Assembly (NCBI RefSeq): GCF_012726345.1
Contig: NZ_PTXN01000007.1
Location: 215,595-279,594, forward strand
Source: Marinomonas sp. UCMA 3892
GTDB lineage: Bacteria; Pseudomonadota; Gammaproteobacteria; Pseudomonadales; Marinomonadaceae
Length of the DNA: 64,000 nt
Direction of reading: 5' to 3'
Shown here: one piece after another, positions 1-8,751 of the stretch
Layout of the letters: each line of letters begins with the position of its first letter
Position numbering within the stretch: the first letter of the stretch is position 1
Notes under the pieces: model-generated
The model's database searches: none
What the model was told of the DNA's origin: nothing
Seen by the model: the letters and a program-made list of their open reading frames with translations, nothing else
Translations under genes and position numbers: made by a program

Positions 1-1614
1 TTTTGATAGTCCGTGGCGTTCGCAAAAAGCTTGTGCATCTACACAGCCTAATTCAGAGTGGTCGCCACCTCGGCCTTTGGCTATGTCGTGGTATAGGCCG
101 GCAACGTATAGCAGCTCAACTTTTGCTACGTGTCGAATTGCTTGTGCTGAAATGGGGAATTTTTGTTTAAACTCAGGCAGCCAGAGGCGACGTAAGTTCT
201 CTACCAATTGCAGTGTGTGAGCGTCAACTGTGTAAATATGAAATAAATCGTGCTGCATTTGCCCAATGATCGCTCCGAATTCGGGAAGATAGCGACCAAG
301 TAACCCAAGATGTTTCATTGATCTTAATATGCTAGTTAGTCTGTAGCGGCTGGCTATTATGTCGAGAAACAGGTCGGTGTTTACTCTATTATTTCTAAAC
401 TCATCATCAATTAGGTCTAAGCTGTCGCGTAGTTGGCGCATGGTGTTGGCGCGAATGCCTTTGATGTTTTCATGGGCGCCTAGCAAGACGTATATTTCCA
501 ACATGCTGGAAGGGTTGTCTTGGAATAGTGTCTTAGAACGGGCTTCAAGTTGGCCATTGGCAATTTGAAAGTGGTCGTTGATGACTTCAACTGTGTTGGT
601 AGCGTCTTTGGCTAAAAAGGACTCTTCGAAGTGTTGAAGGAGTAAATCGTTGAGCTGTTGGATGGCAGCGACACTTTGGTAATAGCCTTGCATAAAACGT
701 TCAACGTTGCGTTTTAAATCGTCATCGTCAAAGCCGAATAGCTTAGTTAGGGTGCGCTGATGATCGAAGAGAAGTCGATCTTCTTTGCGACCAGCGACCA
801 TGTGTAAGGCCCAACGAATTCGCCATAGATGACTAACCGCGCCTTTAAGTTGAATGTATTCGTCTTCAGATAAGAAGTGTTTATCTATTAATGCACTAAG
901 TCGATGTGTATGTAGATGGCGCTTAGCAACCCAGTCAATCACTTGCATGTCTCTGAGGCCACCGGGGCACTCTTTTAGGTTTGGCTCCAAGTTGTAAGCA
1001 GTGTTTTGGTATTTTGCGTGACGCTGCTTTTGTTCTGCTAGTTTGGCTTGGTAGAAAGAGTGTCCATCCCACATTTGGGATATATCAACGTGTAGTTTGA
1101 GCGTGGCTAGTAAATCGGCCGCGCCAATGAGTGTGCGTGACTCAATTAAGTTGGTGATAATGGTGATGTCTTTGGCCGCCATCTCTGTACATTCGTCAAT
1201 GGTTCGCACGCTGTGACCGACATCCAAATTAATGTCCCAGAGAAATGTAATAAAGGCTTCGAGTTTGTCTTTTGGTGCGGAGGTTTCATTCTCCATTAAA
1301 ATTAGTAGGTCAATATCGGATTTGGGGTGTAATTCTCCGCGCCCATATCCTCCAACGGCAACAAGGCTAACGTGTGATTCGCCGTCTAATGCTTTGGATG
1401 TCCAAGCTGCTTGCATTACTTCGTCATAAAAAGAAGAGAGGCCTTTTACGAGTTTCTCTATTGGGTATAGTGAATGAAAAAGATCGTTATAGATGTTTGT
1501 CTTTTCTTCTATGATGGCTTTGTAACGTGAAACAGAGCAGCGCGGTTGTGCTAACTCGTGTTTTTCTTCCTGTGTCAGTAGTGGCGGAGCGTCTGGAAAA
1601 GCAGGGAAGTCCAT
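1..1614 (-). CDS. glnD: Bifunctional uridylyltransferase/uridylyl-removing enzyme GlnD, 3' end cut by window
   Basis: This enzyme uridylylates the PII signalling proteins GlnB/GlnK when nitrogen is scarce and removes UMP when glutamine is high. I translated the minus strand from the ATG at 1614 and it stays open to the window edge for 538 codons, so the C-terminal part (rest of the HD domain and the two ACT domains) is outside. The nucleotidyltransferase motif GGYGRGELHP followed by SDIDLL lies near residues 95-115, and an HD-type HDIAKGRGGDH segment is at the cut end. The usual family length is near 890 residues. It follows map on the same strand, the order seen in many gammaproteobacteria. 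Identification is firm; nothing looks broken inside the visible part. Confidence 0.95.
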   Translation of the reverse strand, partial: MDFPAFPDAPPLLTQEEKHELAQPRCSVSRYKAIIEEKTNIYNDLFHSLYPIEKLVKGLSSFYDEVMQAAWTSKALDGESHVSLVAVGGYGRGELHPKSDIDLLILMENETSAPKDKLEAFITFLWDINLDVGHSVRTIDECTEMAAKDITIITNLIESRTLIGAADLLATLKLHVDISQMWDGHSFYQAKLAEQKQRHAKYQNTAYNLEPNLKECPGGLRDMQVIDWVAKRHLHTHRLSALIDKHFLSEDEYIQLKGAVSHLWRIRWALHMVAGRKEDRLLFDHQRTLTKLFGFDDDDLKRNVERFMQGYYQSVAAIQQLNDLLLQHFEESFLAKDATNTVEVINDHFQIANGQLEARSKTLFQDNPSSMLEIYVLLGAHENIKGIRANTMRQLRDSLDLIDDEFRNNRVNTDLFLDIIASRYRLTSILRSMKHLGLLGRYLPEFGAIIGQMQHDLFHIYTVDAHTLQLVENLRRLWLPEFKQKFPISAQAIRHVAKVELLYVAGLYHDIAKGRGGDHSELGCVDAQAFCERHGLSK

Positions 1615-1685
1615 ACAATAGCCTCGAAGAATGAATAAGTGTTATTTTGAGTGGTAATAGGTTAATGGTTACTAAATTTCTTTTT

Positions 1686-1721
1686 AAGAAACTCGCTTCT
1701 CTTATGAGAAGCGAGTTTCTT
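1686..1721 (-). terminator. Hairpin terminator formed with the last codons of map
   Basis: A perfect 16-bp inverted repeat (1686-1701 with 1706-1721) has a 4-base loop that contains the map stop codon. Read on the minus strand, the GC-rich core is followed by TTTCTT, so it looks like a rho-independent terminator between map and glnD. The first arm encodes the last residues of the aminopeptidase. Confidence 0.75.
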
Positions 1722-2559
1722 CTGGGCGACGGGTAAGTACTTCAACGCCATCGGCCGTAACAAGAAGAGTATGTTCATACTGAGCAGACAAGCGGCCATC
1801 TTTTGTCTTGGCGATCCAGTTATCTGGGCCTGTGTGTTTAACTTGTTTTTTACCTGCATTGATCATCGGTTCGATAGTCAGTGTCATGCCTTCTTCTAGC
1901 ATAACGCCAGTACCAGCTTTTCCGTAGTGAGCTACTTGTGGTTCGCCATGGAAGGTCGTTCCCACTCCATGGCCGCAGTATTCTTCTACGACTGTGTAGT
2001 GGTGTTTATGTGCATGTGCTGAAATGGCAGCACCGATATCTCCAAGGCGTGTGCCAGGTTTTACCATATCAATTGCAAGGTAGAGACACTCTTGGGTGAC
2101 TTTTGCTAAGCGTTCAGCATGTGGTAAGGCAGGGCCAGCAAAAAACATTTTACTCGTATCGCCGTAGTAGCCATCCTTGATGATAGTAATATCTATGTTC
2201 ACTGCATCGCCCTTTTTAAGGGCTTTGTCATTTGGAATGCCGTGGCAAATAACGTCATTTACTGAAGTGCAGCAGGATTTCGGGAAGCCGTGATAATTTA
2301 GTGGGGCTGGAATAGCGCCTTGGACTTCGACAATATAGTTGTGTGCGATGATGTCCAGTTGGTCTGTGGTGACGCCAGGAACGACAAACTCTTCTAGCAT
2401 TACTAACACGTCTGCAGCTAATTTGCCGGCAGTGCGCATGCCTTCTATGTCGCTAATATCAGTGAAGCGTGTTGATGCTGGGCGTGGTGTCCAGCTAGGT
2501 GCATCAATTCGACCGTTTTTGGTTAGCTCTTCAACTTTTTGTAGGATTTCGTTGCTCAT
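1702..2559 (-). CDS. map: Methionine aminopeptidase type I, N-terminally extended
   Basis: It removes the initiator methionine from nascent proteins in the cytoplasm. The 285-residue product has the five metal ligands of the pita-bread fold: D123 (NIDIT), D134 (GDTSKM), H197 (CGHGVG), E230 (TIEPM) and E262 (QYEHT), plus the substrate-side H204 (FHGEP). E. coli Map is about 264 residues; this protein has roughly 25 extra N-terminal residues with a proline-rich PSWTPRPAS stretch and an SCCTS segment, features that I recall from the type 1c enzymes of actinobacteria rather than the E. coli type. It is divergent from rpsB, as in many relatives. The function is certain; the subtype is an inference from memory of family sequences. 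Confidence 0.95.
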   Translation of the reverse strand: MSNEILQKVEELTKNGRIDAPSWTPRPASTRFTDISDIEGMRTAGKLAADVLVMLEEFVVPGVTTDQLDIIAHNYIVEVQGAIPAPLNYHGFPKSCCTSVNDVICHGIPNDKALKKGDAVNIDITIIKDGYYGDTSKMFFAGPALPHAERLAKVTQECLYLAIDMVKPGTRLGDIGAAISAHAHKHHYTVVEEYCGHGVGTTFHGEPQVAHYGKAGTGVMLEEGMTLTIEPMINAGKKQVKHTGPDNWIAKTKDGRLSAQYEHTLLVTADGVEVLTRRPEETRFS

Positions 2560-2891
2560 AATTTACGTGTCTTAAATAGGTTTATGTCTATGTCGATAAT
2601 ATCGTTGCGGGACATTCTACATGACTTGAGCAGCAGAATCGCCTCTCTAATTGAAAAAAACGTGCCTCGGTTGGCGTGTAAAAAATACGTTCAAGTCTTT
2701 TGGTTTTTGCTCTAATGTGGTATAAAACGCCGGCTTGTTAGGCTTGCGCCTAAAATAAGCGAATTTACTTAAATCAACGATCTTGCCGCTATTGAAGAAA
2801 ATGTCTTGGGTGTCTTAGGTTGCCTTAAACCTTGTTTGACTGACGTTTTTAGCTGGTAAGCATAAATAACCCAAATATAAAGGATAGTAAA
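2560..2891 (+). promoter_or_regulatory. map/rpsB divergent region with rpsB promoter and long 5' leader
   Basis: This 332-bp stretch has no gene. A TATAAA -10 candidate is at 2721-2726 with a T-rich weak -35 (TTTTGG or TTGGTT) at about 2698-2705, followed by a GC-rich start CGCCGGC. That would give a leader of about 160 nt before rpsB. Long autoregulatory leaders bound by protein S2 (the rpsB leader, Rfam t44-like) are known in gammaproteobacteria; position and length fit, but I could not check the fold. The map promoter should lie in the left part, with no clear match seen. Confidence 0.5.
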
Positions 2892-3626
2892 ATGCCTACA
2901 GTTTCTATGCGCGACCTATTATTGGTTGGTTCACACTTCGGTCACCAAACTCGTTACTGGAACCCAAAAATGAAGCCTTTCATTTTCGGTGCTCGTAACA
3001 AGATTCATATCATTAACCTTGAGCACACTGTTCCAGCTCTTAACAACGCTTTAGAGCTTGTTAAAAAAATGGCTGAGAACAAAAACAAGGTTTTGTTTGT
3101 TGGTACTAAGCGTGCTGCATCTAAAACGATTAAAGAGCAAGCTGCTCGCTCTGGTATGCCATACGTTAACCACCGTTGGTTAGGTGGTATGTTGACTAAC
3201 TACAAAACAATTCGTGCATCTATCAAGCGTCTTCGTGAGCTTGAAACTCAAATGTCCGATGGTACTTTCGATAAGCTGACTAAAAAAGAAGCTTTGATGC
3301 GTACTCGTGAGCTTGAAAAACTTGAGCTTTCTATGGGTGGTATCAAGGATATGGGCGGCCTTCCTGATGTATTGTTCGTAGTTGACGTTGATCATGAGCG
3401 TATTGCAATTAAAGAAGCAAACAAATTAGGTATTCCTGTTATTGGTATCGTTGATACTAACAGTAATCCAGATGGTGTTGATTACATCATTCCAGCTAAC
3501 GACGATGCGATCCGCGCGGTTCAATTGTATGTTGGTGCATTTGCAGATGCAGTTCTTGAAGGTCGTAATGCGACTGCTGGTACTGCTGATGAATTCGTTG
3601 AAGTAAGCGAAGCGACTGAAGCGTAA
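2892..3626 (+). CDS. rpsB: 30S ribosomal protein S2
   Basis: S2 is a late-assembling protein of the small ribosomal subunit that also helps bind S1. The 244-residue product begins [10 protein letters not shown], then [17 protein letters not shown], and carries the S2 signatures [21 protein letters not shown] and PDVLFVVDV, so the match spans the whole family length (E. coli 241). The ATG follows an AAGGATAG ribosome-binding site. It is the first gene of the rpsB-tsf pair, with a terminator-like hairpin between the two genes that probably lowers tsf output, and a long leader suited to autoregulation. Its codon choice (GTT, GCT, CGT, CTT rich) is that of a highly expressed gene. Confidence 0.98.
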
Positions 3627-3654
3627 GCAAACTTTCTAGTTTGTTCTAGTTTCT

Positions 3655-3681
3655 AAAGGGAGGTTTCTTACCTCCTTTTTT
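3655..3681 (+). terminator. rpsB-tsf intergenic hairpin, probable attenuator
   Basis: GGAGGT (3659-3664) pairs with ACCTCC (3670-3675) around a TTCTT loop, extended by A/T pairs and followed by a run of six Ts. tsf begins only 30 bp later, so it probably attenuates rather than ends transcription. Confidence 0.75.
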
Positions 3682-3711
3682 AAATTTGAATTGGTATTAA
3701 GAGGATTTAAC

Positions 3712-4572
3712 ATGGCCGCAGTATCTGCAGCATTGGTAAAAGAGCTACGTGAACGTACTGGCCTAGGCATGATGGAGTGTAAGAAAGCACTTGTCGCTGC
3801 TAACGCTGATATCGAAGTGGCTATCGAAGAACTACGTAAATCAAGTGGCATGAAGGCAGCTAAAAAAGCTGGCCGTACTGCAGCTGAAGGTACCATCATT
3901 ATGCGTGTAGCTGATGATGCATCTTACGGCGTCTTGGTTGAAGTTAACTCTGAAACTGACTTCGCTTCTCGTGACGAAGGTTTCCTAGCTTTCGCTAATA
4001 AAGTAGCTGACGTTGTTTTTGCAACGAAAGAAACAGATATGGCAAAAGTTGTTTCAGGCGAAATGCTTGAAGCTCGTGAAGCTTTGGTTCAAAAAATCGG
4101 TGAAAACATTACGCCTCGTCGTGCTGTTGTCATTGAAGGTGGCTTGGTAGGTGGTTACTTACACGGTAATGGCCAAATTGCTGTATTGACTCAATTGGAA
4201 GGCGGTTCTGAAGAATTGGCTAAAGATGTTTCTATGCACGTTGCCGCTGTTGCTCCACGCGTTGTTCGTGGTGAAGATATGCCTGCTGAAGTTCTAGCAA
4301 AAGAAGAAGAAATTGTTCGTGCGCAGCCAGACATGGCTGGTAAACCAGCAGAAATCGTTGATAAAATGATTGTTGGTCGTATGAAGAAGTTCTTGGCTGA
4401 AAACAGCTTGACTGAACAGCCTTTTGTTAAAAACCCAGAAATTAAAGTTGGTCAGCTAGTTAAAGACGCTGGCGCAACTGTGACTTCTTTCATTCGCCTT
4501 GAAGTAGGTGAGGGTATTGAAGTTGCTGAAGTGGATTTTGCAGCAGAAGTAGCAGCACAACTTAGAGGTTAA
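3712..4572 (+). CDS. tsf: Elongation factor Ts
   Basis: EF-Ts exchanges GDP for GTP on EF-Tu. I start the gene at the ATG at 3712, because it sits 6 bp after GAGGA and gives [17 protein letters not shown], which aligns with the family start; a TTG 21 bp upstream gives an unneeded extension. The 286-residue product carries the UBA-like N-terminal segment ([13 protein letters not shown]), the [13 protein letters not shown] core motif that contacts EF-Tu, and the dimerisation-domain region. It is the second gene of the rpsB operon and is followed by a strong terminator. Confidence 0.97.
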   Translation: MAAVSAALVKELRERTGLGMMECKKALVAANADIEVAIEELRKSSGMKAAKKAGRTAAEGTIIMRVADDASYGVLVEVNSETDFASRDEGFLAFANKVADVVFATKETDMAKVVSGEMLEAREALVQKIGENITPRRAVVIEGGLVGGYLHGNGQIAVLTQLEGGSEELAKDVSMHVAAVAPRVVRGEDMPAEVLAKEEEIVRAQPDMAGKPAEIVDKMIVGRMKKFLAENSLTEQPFVKNPEIKVGQLVKDAGATVTSFIRLEVGEGIEVAEVDFAAEVAAQLRG

Positions 4573-4593
4573 TTCTTAGTTGTAATGTCTTGT

Positions 4594-4625
4594 AAAAAAA
4601 GGGGCAGCTTGACTGCCCCTTTTTA
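4594..4625 (+). terminator. Rho-independent terminator after tsf
   Basis: GGGGCAG (4601-4607) pairs with CTGCCCC (4613-4619) around a CTTGA loop, flanked by seven As upstream and five Ts downstream. It closes the rpsB-tsf unit; pyrH starts 76 bp on. Confidence 0.9.
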
Positions 4626-4701
4626 TGAGAGATGAGTGCGATGAGTGTCGGGTATATTGACCTCATTTATTCAAGAAATGAAATCATTGCCGGAGGTTGA
4701 T

Positions 4702-5424
4702 ATGCCAAAAGAAAAGAGTCCAAAATACAAAAGAATTTTGCTTAAGCTGAGCGGCGAAGCCTTGATGGGTGATGAGTCCTTTGGTATCGATCCTAAGGTG
4801 TTGAATCGTATCGCCCTAGAGATCGGGCAGTTACGCGGTATTGGTGTTGAAGTTGGTATTGTTATTGGTGGTGGTAACTTATTTCGCGGTCAGGCGTTAA
4901 GTCAGGCTGGTATGGATCGTGTTACTGGTGACCATATGGGGATGCTAGCAACAGTAATGAACGCATTGGCAATGCGTGATGCGTTAGAGCGTGCAAATAT
5001 TGCTACTCGTGTGATGTCAGCTATTACTATGACAGGTATTGTTGAGCCTTATGATAGACGTCGTGCCATGCGCCTAATGAAAGAAGGCGATGTGCTCATT
5101 TTCTCTGCTGGTACGGGTAATCCTTTCTTTACGACAGACTCTGCTGCATGTTTGCGCGGTATTGAGATTGATGCAGATGTAGTATTGAAAGCGACTAAAG
5201 TAGACGGTGTTTACTCTGCAGATCCAATGAAAGATCCTACGGCAGTGAAATATGATACATTGGGCTACGATGAAGTTCTTGAAAAACAATTAGGTGTCAT
5301 GGACTTAACTGCAATATGTTTGACCCGTGATCACAGTATGCCAATACGTGTATTTAATATGAATAAGCCGGGAGCCTTGGTAAATATCATGGTTGGTGGC
5401 AGTGAAGGTACACTGATTAAGTGA
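4702..5424 (+). CDS. pyrH: UMP kinase
   Basis: It phosphorylates UMP to UDP with ATP in pyrimidine nucleotide synthesis; bacterial UMP kinases are hexameric and belong to the amino-acid-kinase fold. The product (240 residues) shows [16 protein letters not shown] at the N terminus, GGGNLFRG, the [17 protein letters not shown] helix and [16 protein letters not shown] choose the ATG at 4702, which has GGAGG 5 bp upstream and matches the family start; an in-frame GTG at 4645 would add 19 residues that relatives lack. It is 7 bp ahead of frr and probably shares its transcript. Confidence 0.96.
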   Translation: MPKEKSPKYKRILLKLSGEALMGDESFGIDPKVLNRIALEIGQLRGIGVEVGIVIGGGNLFRGQALSQAGMDRVTGDHMGMLATVMNALAMRDALERANIATRVMSAITMTGIVEPYDRRRAMRLMKEGDVLIFSAGTGNPFFTTDSAACLRGIEIDADVVLKATKVDGVYSADPMKDPTAVKYDTLGYDEVLEKQLGVMDLTAICLTRDHSMPIRVFNMNKPGALVNIMVGGSEGTLIK

Positions 5425-5431
5425 GGAAGTT

Positions 5432-5989
5432 ATGATTAACGAAATTCTTAAAGACGCAGAAGACCGTATGAGTAAAGCGGTTGCTTCTGTTGAATCTGCG
5501 TTTAAAAAAATCCGTACAGGTCGTGCGCACCCTAGTATTTTAGATTCAGTAAAAGTGAATTATTACGGTTCTGAAACGCCGTTAAGTCAAGTGGCTAACA
5601 TCACTGTCGAGGATGCGCGTACCTTGGGTGTTTCTCCTTGGGAAAATAACTTGGTTCCTGAAATTGAAAAAGCCATTATGAAATCTGATCTTGGCTTGAA
5701 TCCAGCTACTAACGGTAATTTAATTCGCATTCCTATGCCTGCTTTAACTGAGGAAACTCGTAAGAACTACTTTAAGCAAGCAAAAAATGAAGCTGAAAAT
5801 GGCCGTATTGCTATCCGTAATATTCGTCGTGATGCAAACGGTAGTCTTAAAGACCTAGTGAAAGAAAAAGAAATTTCTGAAGACGATGATCGTCGTGGAC
5901 AGGATCAAGTACAAAAAGTAACGGACAAGTATGTCGCCCAGATAGAAGAGCGTCTTGCTGCTAAAGAAAAAGACTTGATGGAAATTTAA
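5432..5989 (+). CDS. frr: Ribosome recycling factor
   Basis: RRF, with EF-G, splits the post-termination ribosome. The 185-residue product has the exact family length, with [39 protein letters not shown] and [13 protein letters not shown] along its length, i.e. the long three-helix bundle and the small beta domain. The ATG lies 6 bp after GAGGA and just after the pyrH stop, so the two genes are co-transcribed. A short, strong hairpin closes the gene. Confidence 0.98.
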   Translation: MINEILKDAEDRMSKAVASVESAFKKIRTGRAHPSILDSVKVNYYGSETPLSQVANITVEDARTLGVSPWENNLVPEIEKAIMKSDLGLNPATNGNLIRIPMPALTEETRKNYFKQAKNEAENGRIAIRNIRRDANGSLKDLVKEKEISEDDDRRGQDQVQKVTDKYVAQIEERLAAKEKDLMEI

Positions 5990-5997
5990 TGAGAAAG

Positions 5998-6020
5998 GCG
6001 AGCCTTGGCTCGCTTTTTTT
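5998..6020 (+). terminator. Terminator between frr and uppS
   Basis: GCGAGC (5998-6003) pairs with GCTCGC (6008-6013) around CTTG, followed by seven Ts. Only 18 bp separate it from the uppS start, too little for an independent promoter, so read-through must feed uppS unless a promoter lies inside frr. Confidence 0.8.
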
Positions 6021-6038
6021 ATTGACTAGGGTACTGCT

Positions 6039-6770
6039 ATGTCTGAATTGGATGGCGCTGATTTTGATTCAGCCGTCGGTCCAGCTCATATTGCTATCAT
6101 AATGGATGGTAATAATCGCTGGGCAAAGAAAAAACACCTTCCGAGTATTGCTGGTCATACGGCTGGGGCAGCTGCTGTGCGTCGTGTGGTTGAAGCTGCA
6201 GCTAAGTCCGGTGTTAAGGTGTTGACGCTGTTTGCTTTCTCTAGTGAAAACTGGAAACGTCCGAAGTTAGAAGTTGATGGCTTGATGACGTTGTTTATGA
6301 GGTCTTTGAAAAAAGAACTTAAACGATTAAATGAGCATAAGATCAGGCTTAGGGTGGTAGGGGATCTTTCTGGTTTCAGTGGTGGATTGCAAAAGCAAAT
6401 CAAAAGTGTTGAAGACGCAACGAAAAACAATGAACAGATGACCTTGGTTATTGCTGCGAATTATGGCGGTCGTTGGGATATTGCTCAAGCGGCAAAAGCT
6501 GTAGCGAAGCGCGTTGCATTAGGTGAGCTTTCTGTTGAGGATATTGATGAGGTGTTGTTGGGCAAGCATATGGAATTAGCCGATTTGCCTCCACCTGACC
6601 TTTTAATTCGAACCTCAGGAGAAGAGCGTATTAGTAACTTTTTGCTTTGGCAAACAGCCTATTCTGAGTTTGTCTTTCTTCCGGTGCTATGGCCGGATTT
6701 TGATCAACAGCATTTTGATGAGGCTGTTCAAACTTATCAAAAGCGTCAACGTCGTTATGGTGGTCGATAA
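6039..6770 (+). CDS. uppS: Undecaprenyl diphosphate synthase (di-trans,poly-cis)
   Basis: It adds eight isoprene units from IPP to farnesyl-PP to make the C55 carrier lipid for peptidoglycan and O-antigen. The 243-residue protein has the Z-type prenyltransferase motifs in order: IIMDGNNRWAKK with the catalytic D23, LTLFAFSSENWKRP (near 60-75) and DLLIRTSGEERISNFLLWQ (near 187-205). The family is usually 240-260 residues. It starts the uppS-cdsA-dxr-rseP-bamA set; cdsA begins 2 bp after its stop. The same carrier pathway appears again in this window as the DUF368/PopT-type gene near 38 kb. Confidence 0.97.
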   Translation: MSELDGADFDSAVGPAHIAIIMDGNNRWAKKKHLPSIAGHTAGAAAVRRVVEAAAKSGVKVLTLFAFSSENWKRPKLEVDGLMTLFMRSLKKELKRLNEHKIRLRVVGDLSGFSGGLQKQIKSVEDATKNNEQMTLVIAANYGGRWDIAQAAKAVAKRVALGELSVEDIDEVLLGKHMELADLPPPDLLIRTSGEERISNFLLWQTAYSEFVFLPVLWPDFDQQHFDEAVQTYQKRQRRYGGR

Positions 6771-6772
6771 CC

Positions 6773-7576
6773 ATGTTACTCCCTCGAGTTCTCAGTGCCA
6801 TCGTTATGGCTGTGTTGTTTGTTTGTGCCGTGTTTGTATTAGATGCCCCTAACTTTGTTTTTGCTATGGCCGCTGTTGTTTGTTTAGCGGGCTGGGAGTG
6901 GGCGCGTTTATCTGGGGTAAGTAATCAAGCTGGTCGTATTTTATTTGCTGCTTTTATCGGTGCTGTTTGCTTTGTTGTATTGAATTGTAATTTACAGCAA
7001 ACATCACTTTATATAAGTCCTTTATTATGGGGTTTAGCTTTGTATTGGGTGATACGTTATCCAACACAACTAATTTGGCAGCACATTTTTAGTCGTTTGT
7101 TGTTTGGTGTTTTTGTGTTGCTTACAACTTGGTCGGCCCTAGTGGTATTAAAACAGTCAGACAATTTCGTTGTGTGGGTGTTGCTTCTTATGGGATTGAT
7201 CTGGGGGGCTGATTCAGGTGCTTATTTTGCTGGTCGAGCTTTTGGTAAGAGAAAACTTGCGCGTTTTGTGAGTCCTGGTAAGTCGTGGGAAGGTGTTGTC
7301 GGTGGTTTGCTGCTAACTCAAGTTGGAGTGATTATTTTTGCTTTTTTAAGCGATTTCACTTTTTTAAACTGGTGTGTGTTAGCTGTTATCGCGTTAATGA
7401 CATCGTCAGTGTCTGTATTAGGCGATTTGACAGAAAGTTTATTTAAGCGTCATGAAGAACTGAAGGACTCTAGTCATCTTATTCCTGGTCACGGTGGTGT
7501 TATGGATCGTGTTGATAGTTTGACAGCTGCTGCTCCTATTTATGTTTTATTGCTAAGTTTGGCTGGATGGCTTTGA
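6773..7576 (+). CDS. cdsA: Phosphatidate cytidylyltransferase (CDP-diglyceride synthase)
   Basis: It makes CDP-diacylglycerol from phosphatidic acid and CTP, the branch point for all membrane phospholipids; pssA later in this window uses its product. The 267-residue protein is a multi-pass membrane protein with about eight hydrophobic segments and the C-terminal CDS signature, seen as GDLTESLFKRHEELKDSS then LIPGHGGVMDRVDS (near 222-252). It starts 2 bp after uppS and its end overlaps or abuts dxr, so it is translationally coupled. Confidence 0.96.
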   Translation: MLLPRVLSAIVMAVLFVCAVFVLDAPNFVFAMAAVVCLAGWEWARLSGVSNQAGRILFAAFIGAVCFVVLNCNLQQTSLYISPLLWGLALYWVIRYPTQLIWQHIFSRLLFGVFVLLTTWSALVVLKQSDNFVVWVLLLMGLIWGADSGAYFAGRAFGKRKLARFVSPGKSWEGVVGGLLLTQVGVIIFAFLSDFTFLNWCVLAVIALMTSSVSVLGDLTESLFKRHEELKDSSHLIPGHGGVMDRVDSLTAAAPIYVLLLSLAGWL

Positions 7577-8751
7577 TGCAGGGTATTTGCTTGTTAGGTG
7601 CGACTGGTTCTATTGGTCAAAGCACGTTAGATATTATTGCTCAGCACCCTGATAAATTTGTTTTGATTAATGCATCAGCTAATGAAAGCGTAGATAAAAT
7701 GGCGGATATATGTCGTCGTTTTAAGCCCCAGCGTGTAGTGATGGGGTCGCAAAGGGCGCGCGATGAATTGGCTCAGAAGTGTCATGATTTAGCTATTTCG
7801 TTTGAATGGGGCGAAGAGGCCTTAGATAGTATTGCTTCTGACTCCGCAGTTGATCAGGTTATGGCTGCAATTATGGGATTTGCTGGTCTTAAGCCTACTT
7901 TGGCTGGTATACGTGCTGGCAAAAAAATATTGTTAGCAAACAAAGAGTCCTTGGTTACTGCTGGTAAGCTTTTTATGGACGAAGTAGCTCGCCATGATGT
8001 CATGCTTTTGCCAATTGATAGCGAGCATAATGCGATTTACCAAAGTTTGCCGCAAACCGCTCGTGGTGCACATAAGCAGGATGTATCGAAAGTGATTTTG
8101 ACGGCCTCTGGTGGTCCGTTTAGAAGTTGGTCTTTGGGTGAAATGGCTACGGTGACACCAGAGCAAGCTTGTAAGCATCCTAATTGGTCTATGGGGCAGA
8201 AAATATCCATTGATTCTGCTTCTTTGATGAATAAAGGTTTGGAGTTGATTGAAGCCTGTTGGTTGTTTGATATTACACCTAATCAAGTGGATGTGGTGGT
8301 GCACCCAGAAAGCATTATCCACTCAATGGTCTCTTATTTAGATGGTTCTGTGATTGCCCAAATGGGGAATCCAGATATGAAAATTCCCATAGCTTATGGA
8401 ATGAGTTGGCCAAATCGTATCGAAACAAATGTCCCTCCTTTGAGTTTGATTGATATTGCCCGTTTGAACTTTGAAGCACCTGATTTAAATCGCTTTCCAA
8501 ATCTAAGGTTGGCCGCTGATGCTTGGTTTATGGGAGGAACTGCAATGGCAGTATTAAATGCGACCAATGAGATCGCAGTCGCTGCTTTTTTAAAGCGTGA
8601 AATTGGCTTTTTAGATATTGCTCGACTGAATGAGAAAGTCTTGATGGCTGCAGATATTGTTGCTGTGAATGATCTTGATGATGTTTTTGAGGCCGATCGA
8701 TACTCTCGTCACTTGGCTCTCGATATGATTTCTCGTGGTAGCTTGTCATGA
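7576..8751 (+). CDS. dxr: 1-deoxy-D-xylulose 5-phosphate reductoisomerase
   Basis: Dxr converts DXP to 2-C-methyl-D-erythritol 4-phosphate with NADPH, the first committed step of the MEP isoprenoid pathway; ispD and ispF lie near 34-35 kb in this window. The product has the nucleotide-binding LLGATGSIGQSTL start, LLANKESLVTAG, the metal ligands in LLPIDSEHNAIYQ, and HPESIIHSMV. I choose the ATG at 7576, which overlaps the cdsA stop (TGATG) and gives 391 residues aligned with the family start; an ATG at 7567 would add three residues and is an alternative. It ends with an ATGA overlap with rseP. Confidence 0.96.
   Translation: MQGICLLGATGSIGQSTLDIIAQHPDKFVLINASANESVDKMADICRRFKPQRVVMGSQRARDELAQKCHDLAISFEWGEEALDSIASDSAVDQVMAAIMGFAGLKPTLAGIRAGKKILLANKESLVTAGKLFMDEVARHDVMLLPIDSEHNAIYQSLPQTARGAHKQDVSKVILTASGGPFRSWSLGEMATVTPEQACKHPNWSMGQKISIDSASLMNKGLELIEACWLFDITPNQVDVVVHPESIIHSMVSYLDGSVIAQMGNPDMKIPIAYGMSWPNRIETNVPPLSLIDIARLNFEAPDLNRFPNLRLAADAWFMGGTAMAVLNATNEIAVAAFLKREIGFLDIARLNEKVLMAADIVAVNDLDDVFEADRYSRHLALDMISRGSLS

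Noticed and set aside
359..568. Plus-strand ORFs at 359-568 and 1232-1429 opposite glnD
   Set aside because: They are antisense to a clear glnD frame and show no family signature.
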